Shown here: piece after piece, positions 16,701 through 26,848 of the stretch
Numbering within the stretch: the first letter of the stretch is position 1
How the letters are laid out: every line of letters starts with the position of its first letter
Assembly: GCA_963819855.1 (NCBI GenBank)
Contig: CAWFYC010000001.1
Span: 15,133 to 79,132 of the forward strand
DNA length: 64,000 bases
Reading direction: 5' to 3'
Origin: JAMXLO01 sp963819855
GTDB taxonomy: Bacteria; Pseudomonadota; Alphaproteobacteria; Acetobacterales; Acetobacteraceae
Notes under the pieces: model-generated
What the model was told of the DNA's origin: nothing
The model's database searches: none
The model's input: the letters and a program-made list of their open reading frames with translations, nothing else
Program-made: the position numbers and the translations under genes

Positions 16701-16850
16701 GACCGTCTCCTATGCATGAGGCTCGGTACCGGACCATCCGGCACAACCCTCGAAGCCTGCATACTGTGAGACGGGTCGCCCCTATCTCAGGCGAACATCT
16801 GGTCTAGAGCATTTTCAGCTTGGCTGGAAACCCGTGCAGTCATCTGGCTC

Positions 16851-16934
16851 GATGGGTTTCGCTGCGCTCTACCCATCCTACGAGTTGCTGCGCGCTAGTT
16901 GCGGTAGGATGGGTAGAGCGCAGCGAAACCCATC
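16851..16934. repeat. Perfect 31-bp inverted repeat (GATGGGTTTCGC family)
   Basis: The left arm 16851-16881 and the right arm 16904-16934 are exact reverse complements over 31 bases, separated by 22 bases. The arm begins GATGGGTTTCGCTGCGCTCT. A shortened single arm, GATGGGTTTCGCTCCGCTCA, recurs at 38106-38132, showing it is dispersed. In some frames it translates to the phrase WVERSETH, a wording I associate with interspersed repeats in many proteobacterial genomes. It lies in the 577-base gene-free stretch 16701-17277, next to the IS110 element. Confidence 0.85.
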
Positions 16935-17040
16935 ATCCCGTCGCGATTCCGCACGTGCCGATAGTGACGGAGCCGGTGGCCCGTGCGCGCGGCGCGCAAC
17001 GCCGTCAACCGTGCGACCTCTCGCCAAAGCCATGCAGCAA

Positions 17041-17207
17041 GGCAAGCAGATTCGACGCAAATGCACGCGGATCAGAAGGGATACACGCAGACGGTCCTGA
17101 GTGGTCGATCCATCGATGCCCTGCCTCAAGGAGGCGCCGGCCTCGCGACCCCGCGGTGCGTCGCGTGTATCCCTTCTGATCAGCGTGCATCTGCGCTGAG
17201 TCTTGCT
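17041..17207. repeat. Large imperfect inverted repeat (GGATCAGAAGGGATACACGC family)
   Basis: The left arm at about 17041-17088 and the right arm at about 17163-17207 are complementary over more than 40 bases with a few mismatches. The inner 17 bases, AGAAGGGATACACGC plus neighbours, match perfectly. A 74-base spacer lies between. The structure fills most of the gap before the SLC13-type gene. No coding frame is credible here. Confidence 0.75.
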
Positions 17208-17277
17208 TGCTGGCGAGGCTACGGGATCAGCCGTTGGTTGCGGCCAGCTGACGCGCTGTGTCGCTTGGTGAATTCTC

Positions 17278-19062
17278 TTATCGCAACGGCCATTCCCACA
17301 GGATCAGCCCCGTCCCGCACACCGCCACCAGGATCGACAGCGGCAATCCCAGGCGCCAGTAGTCGCTGAACCGGTAGCCGCCGGGGGCCATCACCAGCGT
17401 GCTGTTCTGATGTCCGATCGGGGTCAGGAAGTCGGAGGCCGCGCCGAACGCCACTGCCATCAGGAACGCGTCGGGACCGAAGCCGAGATTCTTCGCGACG
17501 GCCGCCGCGACGGGACCCATCAGCAGCACTGCCGCGGCATGGTGCAGCAGCGGCGTTACCAGCATCGACACCACCATGATCAGCCCGACCGCGAGATAGG
17601 CCGGCAACTGCGCCGCCACCACCGTCAGCCCGCCGGCCAACAGCCCAGCGGTACCGGTGTCCTTCAGCGCCTCGCCGACCGGGATCAAACAGCCCAGCAT
17701 CACGATGATCGGCCACTCGACCGCGTCGTACGCTTCGCGCGGCGTGATGAGCCGCAGCAGCACGATCAGCGTGGCGGCGATGAAGAAGCCGACCTCCACC
17801 TCGACCACGCCGACTGCGATCGCCAGCATCGCGGCGAGCAGGATCAACAGCGGCAGCCACCGCCAGCGCGGCCGCCCCATTGCGAGGTTGCGTTCGGCCA
17901 GCGGCAACAGGCCGAGTTCCGTGAGGGCGCGGGCAAGCTGGCGCTGCCGGCCCTGCAGCACGAGAATATCGTTCGGCGCGAAACGGCTGGTGCCGAGCCT
18001 GGTGGTGGTCCGCTCCTCAGCGCGACTGAGCGCAAGCAGATTGACCTCGTAGTTCTGCCGCAGATGCAGGTCCTGCGGCGTGTTGCCGATCAGCAACGAA
18101 TCCGGCGCAACCACCGCCTCGACCGTCTCGAGCACATCATCCTTGTCCTCAGGCTTTAGCGCGGCGATTTCATCGGCGCCGAGCAGCTTGAGCTTTGCCT
18201 GATCCACGATCGGCTGCAGCGCGGTCGGATCGCCCTGCAGCACCAGGACGTCGCCGGCATACAGCGTCCAGTTGGGCCGCGGCACATAGCGATGCGTGTG
18301 CTCGCGGATGACACCGGTGACCGCGACCTCGCCTTCGCCCAGCGCCTCGAGGTCCGCGACCGTCTTGCCGAGCAGTGGGGACCCTTCCGGCAGCAGGGCC
18401 TCGCTGGTGTAGTCCTCGATGGCGAAGCGCTGCTCCGGCGTCGGTTGGCCACGGCGGTTCGCCGGCAGCAGCCGCCAGCCGACGCTGAGAAAGGCGACGG
18501 CGAGGCAGGTCAGCGGCAACCCGACAGGCGTGAAGTCGAACAGGTGGTAGGGCTTCCCCAGCACCTCCTGCCGCACCGCGGAGATCAGCACGTTGGGCGA
18601 CGTGCCGATCTGCGTGATGGTGCCGCCGACCAGGGAACCGAAGGCGAGCGGCATCAGATAGCGCGACGGCGGACGGTTGCGGCGTTCCGCGGCCTGGATC
18701 GCGATCGGCATGAACAGGCCGAGCGCGCCGACGTTCTTCACGAAGGCGGACAGGAAGCTCACCGCGCCGGTCAGCGCAGCCACCTGCAGCGTGGTGGAGT
18801 CGAGCACCCGCAGCACGCGGCGCATGGCGTTGTCGATCACGCCGGAGACGGCGACCGCGCGGCTGATCACCAGCACCGAGGCGATGATGATGATGACCGG
18901 ATTGGCGAAGCCAACGAACGCCTTGTGTGCCGGGACGACGCCGGTGAGAACCGCCGCCGACAGCGCGAGTGCGGCCACCAGGTCGTAACGTAGCCGGTCG
19001 GACACAAACAGGATAAGCATCCCGGCGACGATCGCCAGCGCTTCAATCTGGGGGAGGGTCAA
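17278..19062 (-). CDS. SLC13/DASS-type anion permease with two RCK-C (TrkA-C) domains
   Basis: A 594-residue membrane protein. The N-terminal transport half includes FLSAFVKNVGALGLFMPIAI and the SNT-like motif GTSPNVLISAVR. A soluble middle with two TrkA-C-type repeats spans about residues 210-380; each contains a DVLVLQG or DILVLQG strand. The second transport half follows from about 400, with MLVTPLLHHAAAVLLMGPVA and GHQNSTLVMAPGGYRF. This layout fits SLC13/citrate-sulfate type permeases with regulatory RCK_C domains, so transport of sulfate or a dicarboxylate driven by Na+ or H+ is likely. Substrate unassigned. It stands alone on its strand. Confidence 0.85.
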   Translation of the reverse strand: MTLPQIEALAIVAGMLILFVSDRLRYDLVAALALSAAVLTGVVPAHKAFVGFANPVIIIIASVLVISRAVAVSGVIDNAMRRVLRVLDSTTLQVAALTGAVSFLSAFVKNVGALGLFMPIAIQAAERRNRPPSRYLMPLAFGSLVGGTITQIGTSPNVLISAVRQEVLGKPYHLFDFTPVGLPLTCLAVAFLSVGWRLLPANRRGQPTPEQRFAIEDYTSEALLPEGSPLLGKTVADLEALGEGEVAVTGVIREHTHRYVPRPNWTLYAGDVLVLQGDPTALQPIVDQAKLKLLGADEIAALKPEDKDDVLETVEAVVAPDSLLIGNTPQDLHLRQNYEVNLLALSRAEERTTTRLGTSRFAPNDILVLQGRQRQLARALTELGLLPLAERNLAMGRPRWRWLPLLILLAAMLAIAVGVVEVEVGFFIAATLIVLLRLITPREAYDAVEWPIIVMLGCLIPVGEALKDTGTAGLLAGGLTVVAAQLPAYLAVGLIMVVSMLVTPLLHHAAAVLLMGPVAAAVAKNLGFGPDAFLMAVAFGAASDFLTPIGHQNSTLVMAPGGYRFSDYWRLGLPLSILVAVCGTGLILWEWPLR

Positions 19063-19133
19063 ACGATTGCCTTCCTGACAGGGGAGCCGTCAGGTGTGGG
19101 GCAGCGACGTTGCGACCGCAACCCGACCGCCGG

Positions 19134-19422
19134 TCAGATATCGGCGACCGGCGGCAGGTGCAGATGTTCCTCGATCCGCAGTACGCGCCACTCCGGTTCA
19201 CTGATCAGGATGCCGTGGCCGAGCACCGACGAGTGATACCCGGTCACGGTCTGTCGGAGCGACGACATTTCCGAACGGAGGGCCCGGCGCAACCCAACGA
19301 AGTCCTGGCGCAGTGTTGCCATCTCCGTTCGGATCTCGTTGAACCGGTCGTCATGGGCAATCACCCGGTCCGCCACTTCGCGCAGCAGCTGATAGACCGC
19401 CGCGATGTCGACCCATTGCCGC

Positions 19423-19433
<11 letters not shown>
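19134..19433 (-). CDS. Small coiled-coil protein coupled to acs
   Basis: A 99-residue protein with no family I recognise. Its middle is a charged amphipathic helix (VYQLLREVADRVIAHDDRFN, then EIRTEMATLRQDFVGLRRAL) that should form a coiled coil. No signal peptide is seen. The GTG at 19433 overlaps the end of acs (stop codon 19425-19423), so the two are translated together. Similar small coiled-coil proteins near acs exist in some alphaproteobacteria as far as I recall, but no role is established. Start choice rests on the overlap; no ATG is available in frame before residue 40. Confidence 0.55.
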
Positions 19434-21372
<1,939 letters not shown>

Positions 21373-21399
21373 GAGCGTGTTCCTTCCCTTCTTCTTGAC

Positions 21400-21852
21400 C
21401 TACAGGCCGGCATTTTCCGGCACGTACACGATGCCGTCCTTGATCTGGATCACAACGGGCTCCAGCCGGTCACCGAAGCAGGGGCCGCGCAGGCATTCGC
21501 CGTCGGTGATCCGGAATTCGGCGCCGTGCGTAGCGCAGACGATACGGCTGCCATCGTGGGAGAGGAAGCGGTCGGGCGTCCAGTCGAGGGGTGTGCCGAT
21601 ATGCGGGCAGGCGTTCACATAGACGTGGACCGCGTCGCCGTGGCGGACGGCGAACAGGCCGGTGAAGCCGCCGGGTGCAGGTGGGAAGCCCTTGGAGGCA
21701 CCGCCGGGAATGTCGTCGACGCGGCACAGCGCGCGCTGCCCCCTGCCCCCAGCCTCCTCCCGCAAGGGGAGGGGAAGCTCAGTGCCGGACCCTACTCCCC
21801 CTCCCCTTGCGGTAGGGGGTTGGGGGGAGGGGGCCTCGCCGTCTTCGCTCAT
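21400..21852 (-). CDS. Rieske [2Fe-2S] ferredoxin with a repeat-derived N-terminus
   Basis: A 150-residue protein. Residues about 45-150 form a Rieske ferredoxin: first cluster ligands in NACPHIGTPLDW (Cys-x-His), second in CATHGAEF (Cys-x2-His). Residues about 6-41 are low-complexity (PSPQPPTARGGG and LPLPLREEAGGRG) and are encoded by a palindromic repeat at 21735-21833. Without that insert, the protein would start near RALCRVDDIPGG. The ATG at 21852 overlaps the EVE gene stop by four bases (ATGA). The role is probably electron transfer to an oxygenase or a nitrite-reductase small-subunit-like function. The partner is unknown. Confidence 0.85.
   Translation of the reverse strand: MSEDGEAPSPQPPTARGGGVGSGTELPLPLREEAGGRGQRALCRVDDIPGGASKGFPPAPGGFTGLFAVRHGDAVHVYVNACPHIGTPLDWTPDRFLSHDGSRIVCATHGAEFRITDGECLRGPCFGDRLEPVVIQIKDGIVYVPENAGL
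21735..21833. repeat. Palindromic CCCTCCC repeat inside the Rieske coding frame
   Basis: The left arm CCCCCAGCCTCCTCCCGCAA plus GGGGAGGGG and the right arm CCCCCTCCCCTTGCGGTAGG plus GGGTTGGGGGGAGGG are near-perfect reverse complements with about 30 bases between. A related shorter copy is intergenic at 9623-9661. Here the repeat is about 99 bases, a multiple of three, and keeps the frame open. Confidence 0.75.
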
Positions 21853-22262
21853 TCCTTCCATCCTCCCATCCGGCAGATCCGGTCCCAGTGCGGCTTCGGC
21901 ACTGGCACCACCGACAGCCGTGACTGCCGCACCAGAGCGAAATCGGCAAATGTCGGATCCGCCTTGATCGCCAGCAGCGTCACCGGTTCCGGCATCGGCG
22001 CCACCGCCTTCATATCGACGCACACCCAGTCGCCGGACTTCGCGGTCGGATCCGGATAGGCCTCACGCACCACCTCCACCACACCGACGACGTCCTTGCC
22101 CTGATTGGAATGGTAAAAGAACGCTCGATCTCCCTGCTTCATGGCCTTCAGGTTCTGCTTGGCCGTGTGGTTGCGTACCCCGGTCCACGGTTCGACGCCG
22201 TTCGCCACCTGCTGATCCCAGGAAAACGCGTCGGGTTCCGACTTCACCAGCCAATAGTGCAT
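21849..22262 (-). CDS. EVE domain-containing protein
   Basis: A 137-residue protein that is one EVE domain: N-terminal MHYWLVKSEPDAFSWDQ, GVRNHTAKQNLKAMKQGDRA, FFYHSNQGKDVVGVVEV and DWVCVDMKAV follow the family order. EVE domains share the PUA-like fold and bind modified bases in DNA or RNA. In bacteria they occur alone or fused to defence proteins. It is first of the run EVE, Rieske, acs, coiled-coil on the minus strand, overlapping the Rieske start by four bases. Confidence 0.9.
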   Translation of the reverse strand: MHYWLVKSEPDAFSWDQQVANGVEPWTGVRNHTAKQNLKAMKQGDRAFFYHSNQGKDVVGVVEVVREAYPDPTAKSGDWVCVDMKAVAPMPEPVTLLAIKADPTFADFALVRQSRLSVVPVPKPHWDRICRMGGWKE

Positions 22263-22342
22263 TGCGGCGGTTTCCCATCCCCGTTGGCCATCCGCAGCTA
22301 CATTAGGCGAACGCCGGCTGGCTACAAACGCGGACGAGGGGT

Positions 22343-24364
22343 TTAGGCGACCTGCCGTGACGCCAGGCGCTCGAGGAGTGGACCAAGTGCTGCGGCCGCC
22401 GCTTCATCCAGCTCGAAAGCCAGATGCAGCACGTCGCCCTCGGTCCCGCGCACGACGCATGGCAGCGGCACCGCGACGCCATCGAGGTGCAACGTGCCGC
22501 GCGCGCCCGGAGCCAGGTCAGGTGCGCCGCGTATACGGGCACCGCCTTCGGAGAGGTCGACCACCCTGGCCAGGCGCTCGCCATGGCCAGCAACCGAAAG
22601 TTGGGCCGCCAGGTCGACCTTCTGCCGCCCGGTCTGGCGCCGATCCACCTCGGCGGTCGAGGTCCGCACCACCTCGATCACCGAATGCCGCAGCTCCTCC
22701 ACGGCGTGGTTCAGTGCCATCGTATTGTCGCGGAGGTCCGCCGCATGGCGACCGGTGCCGACAGCCTCGGTCGAGACCTCGTTGGTGCGACTGGTCATTT
22801 CATTCGCCGCGCCGGCTGTCTCGGCCACGTTGCGGGCGATTTCCGCTGTGGCGGCATCCTGTTGCTTCACTGCGGCGGCAATCGACCCGGCGATCGCGCT
22901 GATCTCGCCGATGGTCTGGTCGATCCGCGCCACCGCCGCGACCGACGCACTGGTCGCCGAACGTACCTGACCGATGTGGCGTGCGATCTCTTCCGTGGAC
23001 CGCGCGGTCTGCATCGCCAGCGCTTTCACTTCCGAGGCCACCACGGCAAATCCCCGGCCGGCGTCACCGGCGCGAGCCGCCTCGATCGTCGCATTCAACG
23101 CCAGCAGATTGGTCCTCGCGGCAATCTCCGCGATCATGTCGGCCACCGCGCCAATCCGCTCGACCTCCTGGTTCAACGCCACGATGGTGGAGCGGGTCTC
23201 GGTGCCCGCAGCAACAGCATGACCGACCACTGCGGTGGACTGAGTGACCTGGCCACCGATCTCGCGGATCGACGCCGCCAGCTGCTCGGCGGCGCTCGCG
23301 ACAGTTTGTGCGATGCCCAGCGCCTGTCCGGCGGCCGCGGCGGCGTCCCGGGCGGACTCGCCGGTGCGGGTGGCGGACGCGCTCATGGCGTCCGCGGTTG
23401 CCGCCATCGCGGAGGTGCGATCGCGGATCTGCAGCAGTGCTGACCCGGTCGCGGCCTCGATCGTCGCCGCCATGTCGATCAGCGCCGCGCGCTTCTCCTC
23501 CTCCGCCTGATGTCGCTCGGCCTCCTGTTCGGCGGCCACCCGGTTTCCCTTGACCATGTGTTCCTTGAACACCAGCACCGCGCGGGCCATGCCGCCGAGT
23601 TCGTCGCGATGGTCCTGCCCATCGATCTCGGCTGCCAGATTGCCGGCGGCAAGCTCGGTCATCGTCCTGGTCAGCGCGCGGACCGGACGGGTGATCGCCG
23701 CCACCACCACCGGCAGCAAAATCAGCATGACCAGGGCGGACCCGCCGACGATCCAGTACGAGCGGATCAGCGCAGTGCGCGAACTGCGTCGGGCGGCCTG
23801 AACCGACGCCGCCTCGGTTGCGCGGTGCGCCGCCGACAGTCCGGCTATCTCCCCGCGCAGCGCCTCGAACGTCGCGTCGGTGCGACGGAACAGCCCGACC
23901 GCGATGGACGGATCCGCAACCAGGTCAAGCGCATCGCCGAGTTGCCTGGCGTACTCGGTCGATCGGGCGGCGATGGATTTGAGCCGCGGCAGGTCGGGGT
24001 CGCTTTCGGCGCGACCCGCAACCATTGCAGCGGCGCCGGTGCGCAACACGTTCAGTTCGTTTGCAATGTCCTTGACCAACCCATCGATCGTTGCCTCCGC
24101 CACCCCCGCCTGCTGCCAGACCAGCGCGCGCATCGCCTTGGCCTGGATCGTATCGACGCCATCCAGCAATTGCGCGCTCGCAGCAGCGGTCGGCAGTGCG
24201 TTGTCGGCAACGTCGGCCAATCGGCCCTCGGTTTCGGTCGCGCCCCACCAGATCGACACAGAAATGGCGAGTCCAGCGGCGAGAGCAGCGACGGGGGCAA
24301 TCAGAACCTTCGCCCAGAGCGGCAGGTCGTGGAACCACCGGATGAGGCCGAAGTGACGGGGCAC
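22343..24364 (-). CDS. Methyl-accepting chemotaxis protein with C-terminal PilZ domain
   Basis: A 673-residue membrane chemoreceptor. TM1 lies at about residues 18-38, a periplasmic helical sensor at 40-200 and TM2 at about 203-223. HAMP (ITRPVRALTRTMTELAAGN) follows, then the cytoplasmic signalling domain with hairpin tip EIAARTNLLALNATIEAARA. The last 100 residues are a PilZ domain, with RRQTGRQKVDL and VDLSEGGARIRG giving the RxxxR and DxSxxG pattern that binds cyclic di-GMP. The receptor therefore could combine ligand sensing with c-di-GMP input. It begins six bases after the secreted Cache gene, in one operon. Confidence 0.92.
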   Translation of the reverse strand: MPRHFGLIRWFHDLPLWAKVLIAPVAALAAGLAISVSIWWGATETEGRLADVADNALPTAAASAQLLDGVDTIQAKAMRALVWQQAGVAEATIDGLVKDIANELNVLRTGAAAMVAGRAESDPDLPRLKSIAARSTEYARQLGDALDLVADPSIAVGLFRRTDATFEALRGEIAGLSAAHRATEAASVQAARRSSRTALIRSYWIVGGSALVMLILLPVVVAAITRPVRALTRTMTELAAGNLAAEIDGQDHRDELGGMARAVLVFKEHMVKGNRVAAEQEAERHQAEEEKRAALIDMAATIEAATGSALLQIRDRTSAMAATADAMSASATRTGESARDAAAAAGQALGIAQTVASAAEQLAASIREIGGQVTQSTAVVGHAVAAGTETRSTIVALNQEVERIGAVADMIAEIAARTNLLALNATIEAARAGDAGRGFAVVASEVKALAMQTARSTEEIARHIGQVRSATSASVAAVARIDQTIGEISAIAGSIAAAVKQQDAATAEIARNVAETAGAANEMTSRTNEVSTEAVGTGRHAADLRDNTMALNHAVEELRHSVIEVVRTSTAEVDRRQTGRQKVDLAAQLSVAGHGERLARVVDLSEGGARIRGAPDLAPGARGTLHLDGVAVPLPCVVRGTEGDVLHLAFELDEAAAAALGPLLERLASRQVA

Positions 24365-24370
24365 GTCAGA

Positions 24371-24838
24371 TCAACGCGTGTAGACGCCGGCAAGGTAGGT
24401 GAAGTCGCCGGCCTTCTCGACGTAGTTTTCTTTCGGCAGGACCTTTCCGGTGATCGGATCCTTGAACATGAACGAGATCCAACCCTTGCCCGGACCTGCC
24501 GCTATCTTCTCGACGTCCTTGCCGTACTCCTTGCCGTTCACGTCGACGGAGTCGAAGTACATCTTGCCGACCAGCTTGGCGTTCTGGCCGTGCACAACGC
24601 GCGTGCCATCCTTGTCGATGACGATGAGATAAAGGTCGCGGTCGACGAATTTCCCACCGTGATCCATGAATTCCGGCTTTGCCTTGTCCATGCCGACCTC
24701 GGCGACACGGGCGATCGCCTGCTTCACCAGCGCCACGGCTTCGTCCTTGGTGGCGTATTCGGCCGCGGACGCGGGAATGGCGATGGAAGACACGACGCAG
24801 AGCGATGCGACCGCCGCGACGAGATGCAGATACCTCAT
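24371..24838 (-). CDS. Secreted single-Cache-domain protein
   Basis: A 155-residue protein with a clear signal peptide (cut near ASAAEY, about residue 26), then a free-standing Cache_2-type domain. Its features are EAVALVKQAIARVAEVG, DLYLIVIDKDGTRVVHGQNA, the GKMYFDSVDVNGKEYGKDV strand-helix and a GKGWISFMFKDP strand. Such domains normally form the extracellular part of chemoreceptors and histidine kinases. Here it is soluble in the periplasm with no membrane anchor, encoded six bases before an MCP. It could be a ligand-binding partner of that receptor; this is inference. Confidence 0.82.
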   Translation of the reverse strand: MRYLHLVAAVASLCVVSSIAIPASAAEYATKDEAVALVKQAIARVAEVGMDKAKPEFMDHGGKFVDRDLYLIVIDKDGTRVVHGQNAKLVGKMYFDSVDVNGKEYGKDVEKIAAGPGKGWISFMFKDPITGKVLPKENYVEKAGDFTYLAGVYTR

Positions 24839-24951
24839 CGACGAACTCCTGTGCTGCGCGGCCGACAGCGGACAACGGCACGCTTCGCTGCCACTTTGCG
24901 GCCGGGGGATGTGACGGCCGGTATCTTTCCCAGTGTCGGGTTAAGCGCCGG

Positions 24952-25239
24952 CTAATTCAGCACGGGCACATTCGAAAACAGCGCACCGAGTCCCAGCATC
25001 GCCGTCTGAACCACGGCCATGACCTCTCCGGCCTCCGTACCGATCATCGTGAAGCCGAGGATGCGGTCGCTGGCTGCGTCGACCAGCGCCTTCATGAAGC
25101 CGCGTGTCTCTGAAATCGTCGCGACCGCAGTACTGCGACGATCGGCAGCTTCGCGATGCGGACGGCGATGCCCCGGCGCTGCGCCTCGCCTTCGCTCAGG
25201 CCGATCCGCGCGAGCGGGGGGCCAACCGGTTGCGCGCGC
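24952..25239 (-). pseudogene. Remnant of a dihydrolipoamide dehydrogenase/mercuric-reductase-like flavoprotein
   Basis: The minus strand reads PPLARIGLSEGEAQRRG, IAVRIAKLPI, a frame change near 25140, then RGFMKALVDAASDRILGFTM, IGTEAGEVMAVVQTAML and GLGALFSNVP before a stop. This is the C-terminal dimerisation domain of pyridine nucleotide-disulfide oxidoreductases. The segment that should hold the LPYTALRDAI...HPTMAE part, including the catalytic His, is deleted between ML and GLG. The larger N-terminal part is gone. It starts at the stop of the next gene, showing a deletion joined them. Confidence 0.8.
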
Positions 25240-26817
25240 TCATGATCGGCAAGCTGGTGCTTCGCGCTGCACCCGGAACAGGGCGGCGAAGTCCGTCTGC
25301 GACATCAGCTCGAGGCACTGCGGGACGAAGCCTGCCAGATCGGCATCCGCTCCGGCCTCCAACACCAGGACGAAATCGAAGCTGCGCAGCGCCGCCGAAG
25401 CGCGGCTCGGGTCGAGAACGAGTGCAGCGTGGGAGGGAATGTCATGCGCCTCCTGCGCCAGCCTTGCGTAGGCGGGTCGCAGACGGATCGGCTGCTGTGC
25501 CGGGTTGGCGAACAGGATCGGCCAGAACGCGCCACGCTCGATCAACAGCAGCGCGGGCAGGTGAAAATCGGCGCGCAGGCCGTTCGACAACCGCCGACTG
25601 CGCGGCCCCGCATCCCAGTAGGCGGGGGCTTCCTCCTGGGGCACGTTGGTCATGTATACCAACGCCCCGGGCGGCACCGCAGCGATGACAGTGCGCAGAT
25701 CGGCCAGGTCACGCCGATGCTCCGCCCAGACCTCCGCCACCACCGTCATCCGTACCGCGAACAGCATGGCCAAGCCGGCGGCGACCGCTCGGCTTGCCTG
25801 CTTCGGCACGCGCACCGGATCGACGGCCGCGAACACCAGAAACCCCAGCATGACCGCGACCCGCGTGTCGAGGAAAGCGCCGCTCATCAGGTCGAAGGGC
25901 AGTGCCGCGTAGAGGACCGCAAGCACCGCGACGGCTGCCATCGCGCGCGGCGCAAGCGCGAACCAACCGGCCGCGACACCCAGCGCCACGCCGCCGTAGA
26001 CCAGCACGGCACTGATGATATCGAGCGGGAAGAGATAATTGACGAACGGGCTGGCCAGCTGCACCAGCTTTTCCTGCGGGCTCATCCAGTGCATCGCGGA
26101 GGGCGCCCGGTGCAGCGGTGTCAGCGGCCACAGCAGCAGCGGTCCGGCCAGCACCGGCAGCAGCGCTATAAGCCGGCGCAGCATGGCCCGGCCTTGACAC
26201 ATCGCGTGCGCTTCCGCGCTGCCGATCAGCACGAGGAAGAACATCAGCCCCATCAGGTGACAGAAGAACAGCACCACCGAGGCCGCCGCGGCTCCCGCGA
26301 CGGTCGCGACCGGCCGGCGCTCGCGCCAGGTCAGCCACGCGGCGGCGAACAGCATCGCCAGGCCGCTGCCGATCTGCCAGTTCAGGAAGCCGAGCAGGAA
26401 GCCGCTGTTGTAGCCGACGAGACCCGACGCCAGGGGCCAGAACGACCGCCGTCCGAACCACGCCCGGTGCAGCGCCACCACCCCGGCCAGGTTCAGCAGC
26501 AGGATGCCGCCCAGCAAGCAGCGCCCGGCGACGTGGACCGGCAGCAGACGCAGCAGCGGCGGCCCGATCAGGTCGGCCGCCAGATCCGGAATGATCGCCC
26601 AGTCCGGCATGAACAGCGGTCCCAGCACTGGGTCGTTCGGGCCGGCGGTGAGCAGCACGAAGCGGGCCAGGTGATTCGGATAGTCCAGCACCGGCGGGAC
26701 GTCGGCGATCAGCAACGGGGCGACCAGGGCCACCGAGACCGACGCCAGAACCGCCCACCATGTACCGCGTCCGGTCATGACGCCGTATACCGCGTTGCGC
26801 CGGAGGGTCGCCTTCAA
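25240..26817 (-). CDS. Multi-spanning membrane protein, GT-C glycosyltransferase-like
   Basis: A 525-residue protein with about ten hydrophobic spans and a soluble C-terminal domain from about residue 360. The first external loop contains PPVLDYPNHLARF, an acidic motif where GT-C transferases place their catalytic Asp. No family can be named with certainty. Hypothetical proteins of this layout occur in high-GC alphaproteobacteria. An ATG at 26778 (MTGRGTWWAVL) is a more natural start than 26817, since the signal-like span follows directly. Divergent from ccmC. The C-terminus abuts a pseudogene and may be altered. Confidence 0.6.
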   Translation of the reverse strand: MKATLRRNAVYGVMTGRGTWWAVLASVSVALVAPLLIADVPPVLDYPNHLARFVLLTAGPNDPVLGPLFMPDWAIIPDLAADLIGPPLLRLLPVHVAGRCLLGGILLLNLAGVVALHRAWFGRRSFWPLASGLVGYNSGFLLGFLNWQIGSGLAMLFAAAWLTWRERRPVATVAGAAAASVVLFFCHLMGLMFFLVLIGSAEAHAMCQGRAMLRRLIALLPVLAGPLLLWPLTPLHRAPSAMHWMSPQEKLVQLASPFVNYLFPLDIISAVLVYGGVALGVAAGWFALAPRAMAAVAVLAVLYAALPFDLMSGAFLDTRVAVMLGFLVFAAVDPVRVPKQASRAVAAGLAMLFAVRMTVVAEVWAEHRRDLADLRTVIAAVPPGALVYMTNVPQEEAPAYWDAGPRSRRLSNGLRADFHLPALLLIERGAFWPILFANPAQQPIRLRPAYARLAQEAHDIPSHAALVLDPSRASAALRSFDFVLVLEAGADADLAGFVPQCLELMSQTDFAALFRVQREAPACRS

Positions 26818-26848
26818 ACCGGATACCCGATGCGGTAGGGTGGCGATC

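Larger units (their letters stand above)
15266..16810 (-). mobile_element. IS110-type insertion sequence (ends approximate)
   Basis: The intact transposase at 15591-16700 is flanked by about 110 bases of non-coding DNA on its 5' side (16701-16810) and up to 325 bases on its 3' side. IS110 elements usually lack terminal inverted repeats and large target duplications, so the ends cannot be fixed from one copy. It lies directly next to the IS630 element and 5' of two large inverted repeats. Confidence 0.6.

Noticed and set aside
16820..17179. Open frames of 60-130 codons across the large inverted repeats
   Set aside because: They consist of repeat sequence, have no ribosome sites and no conserved domain.
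13376..17207. CRISPR array or integrated plasmid signatures in the mobile island
   Set aside because: No regularly spaced direct repeats, no Cas, replication or integrase genes, and no tRNA attachment site.
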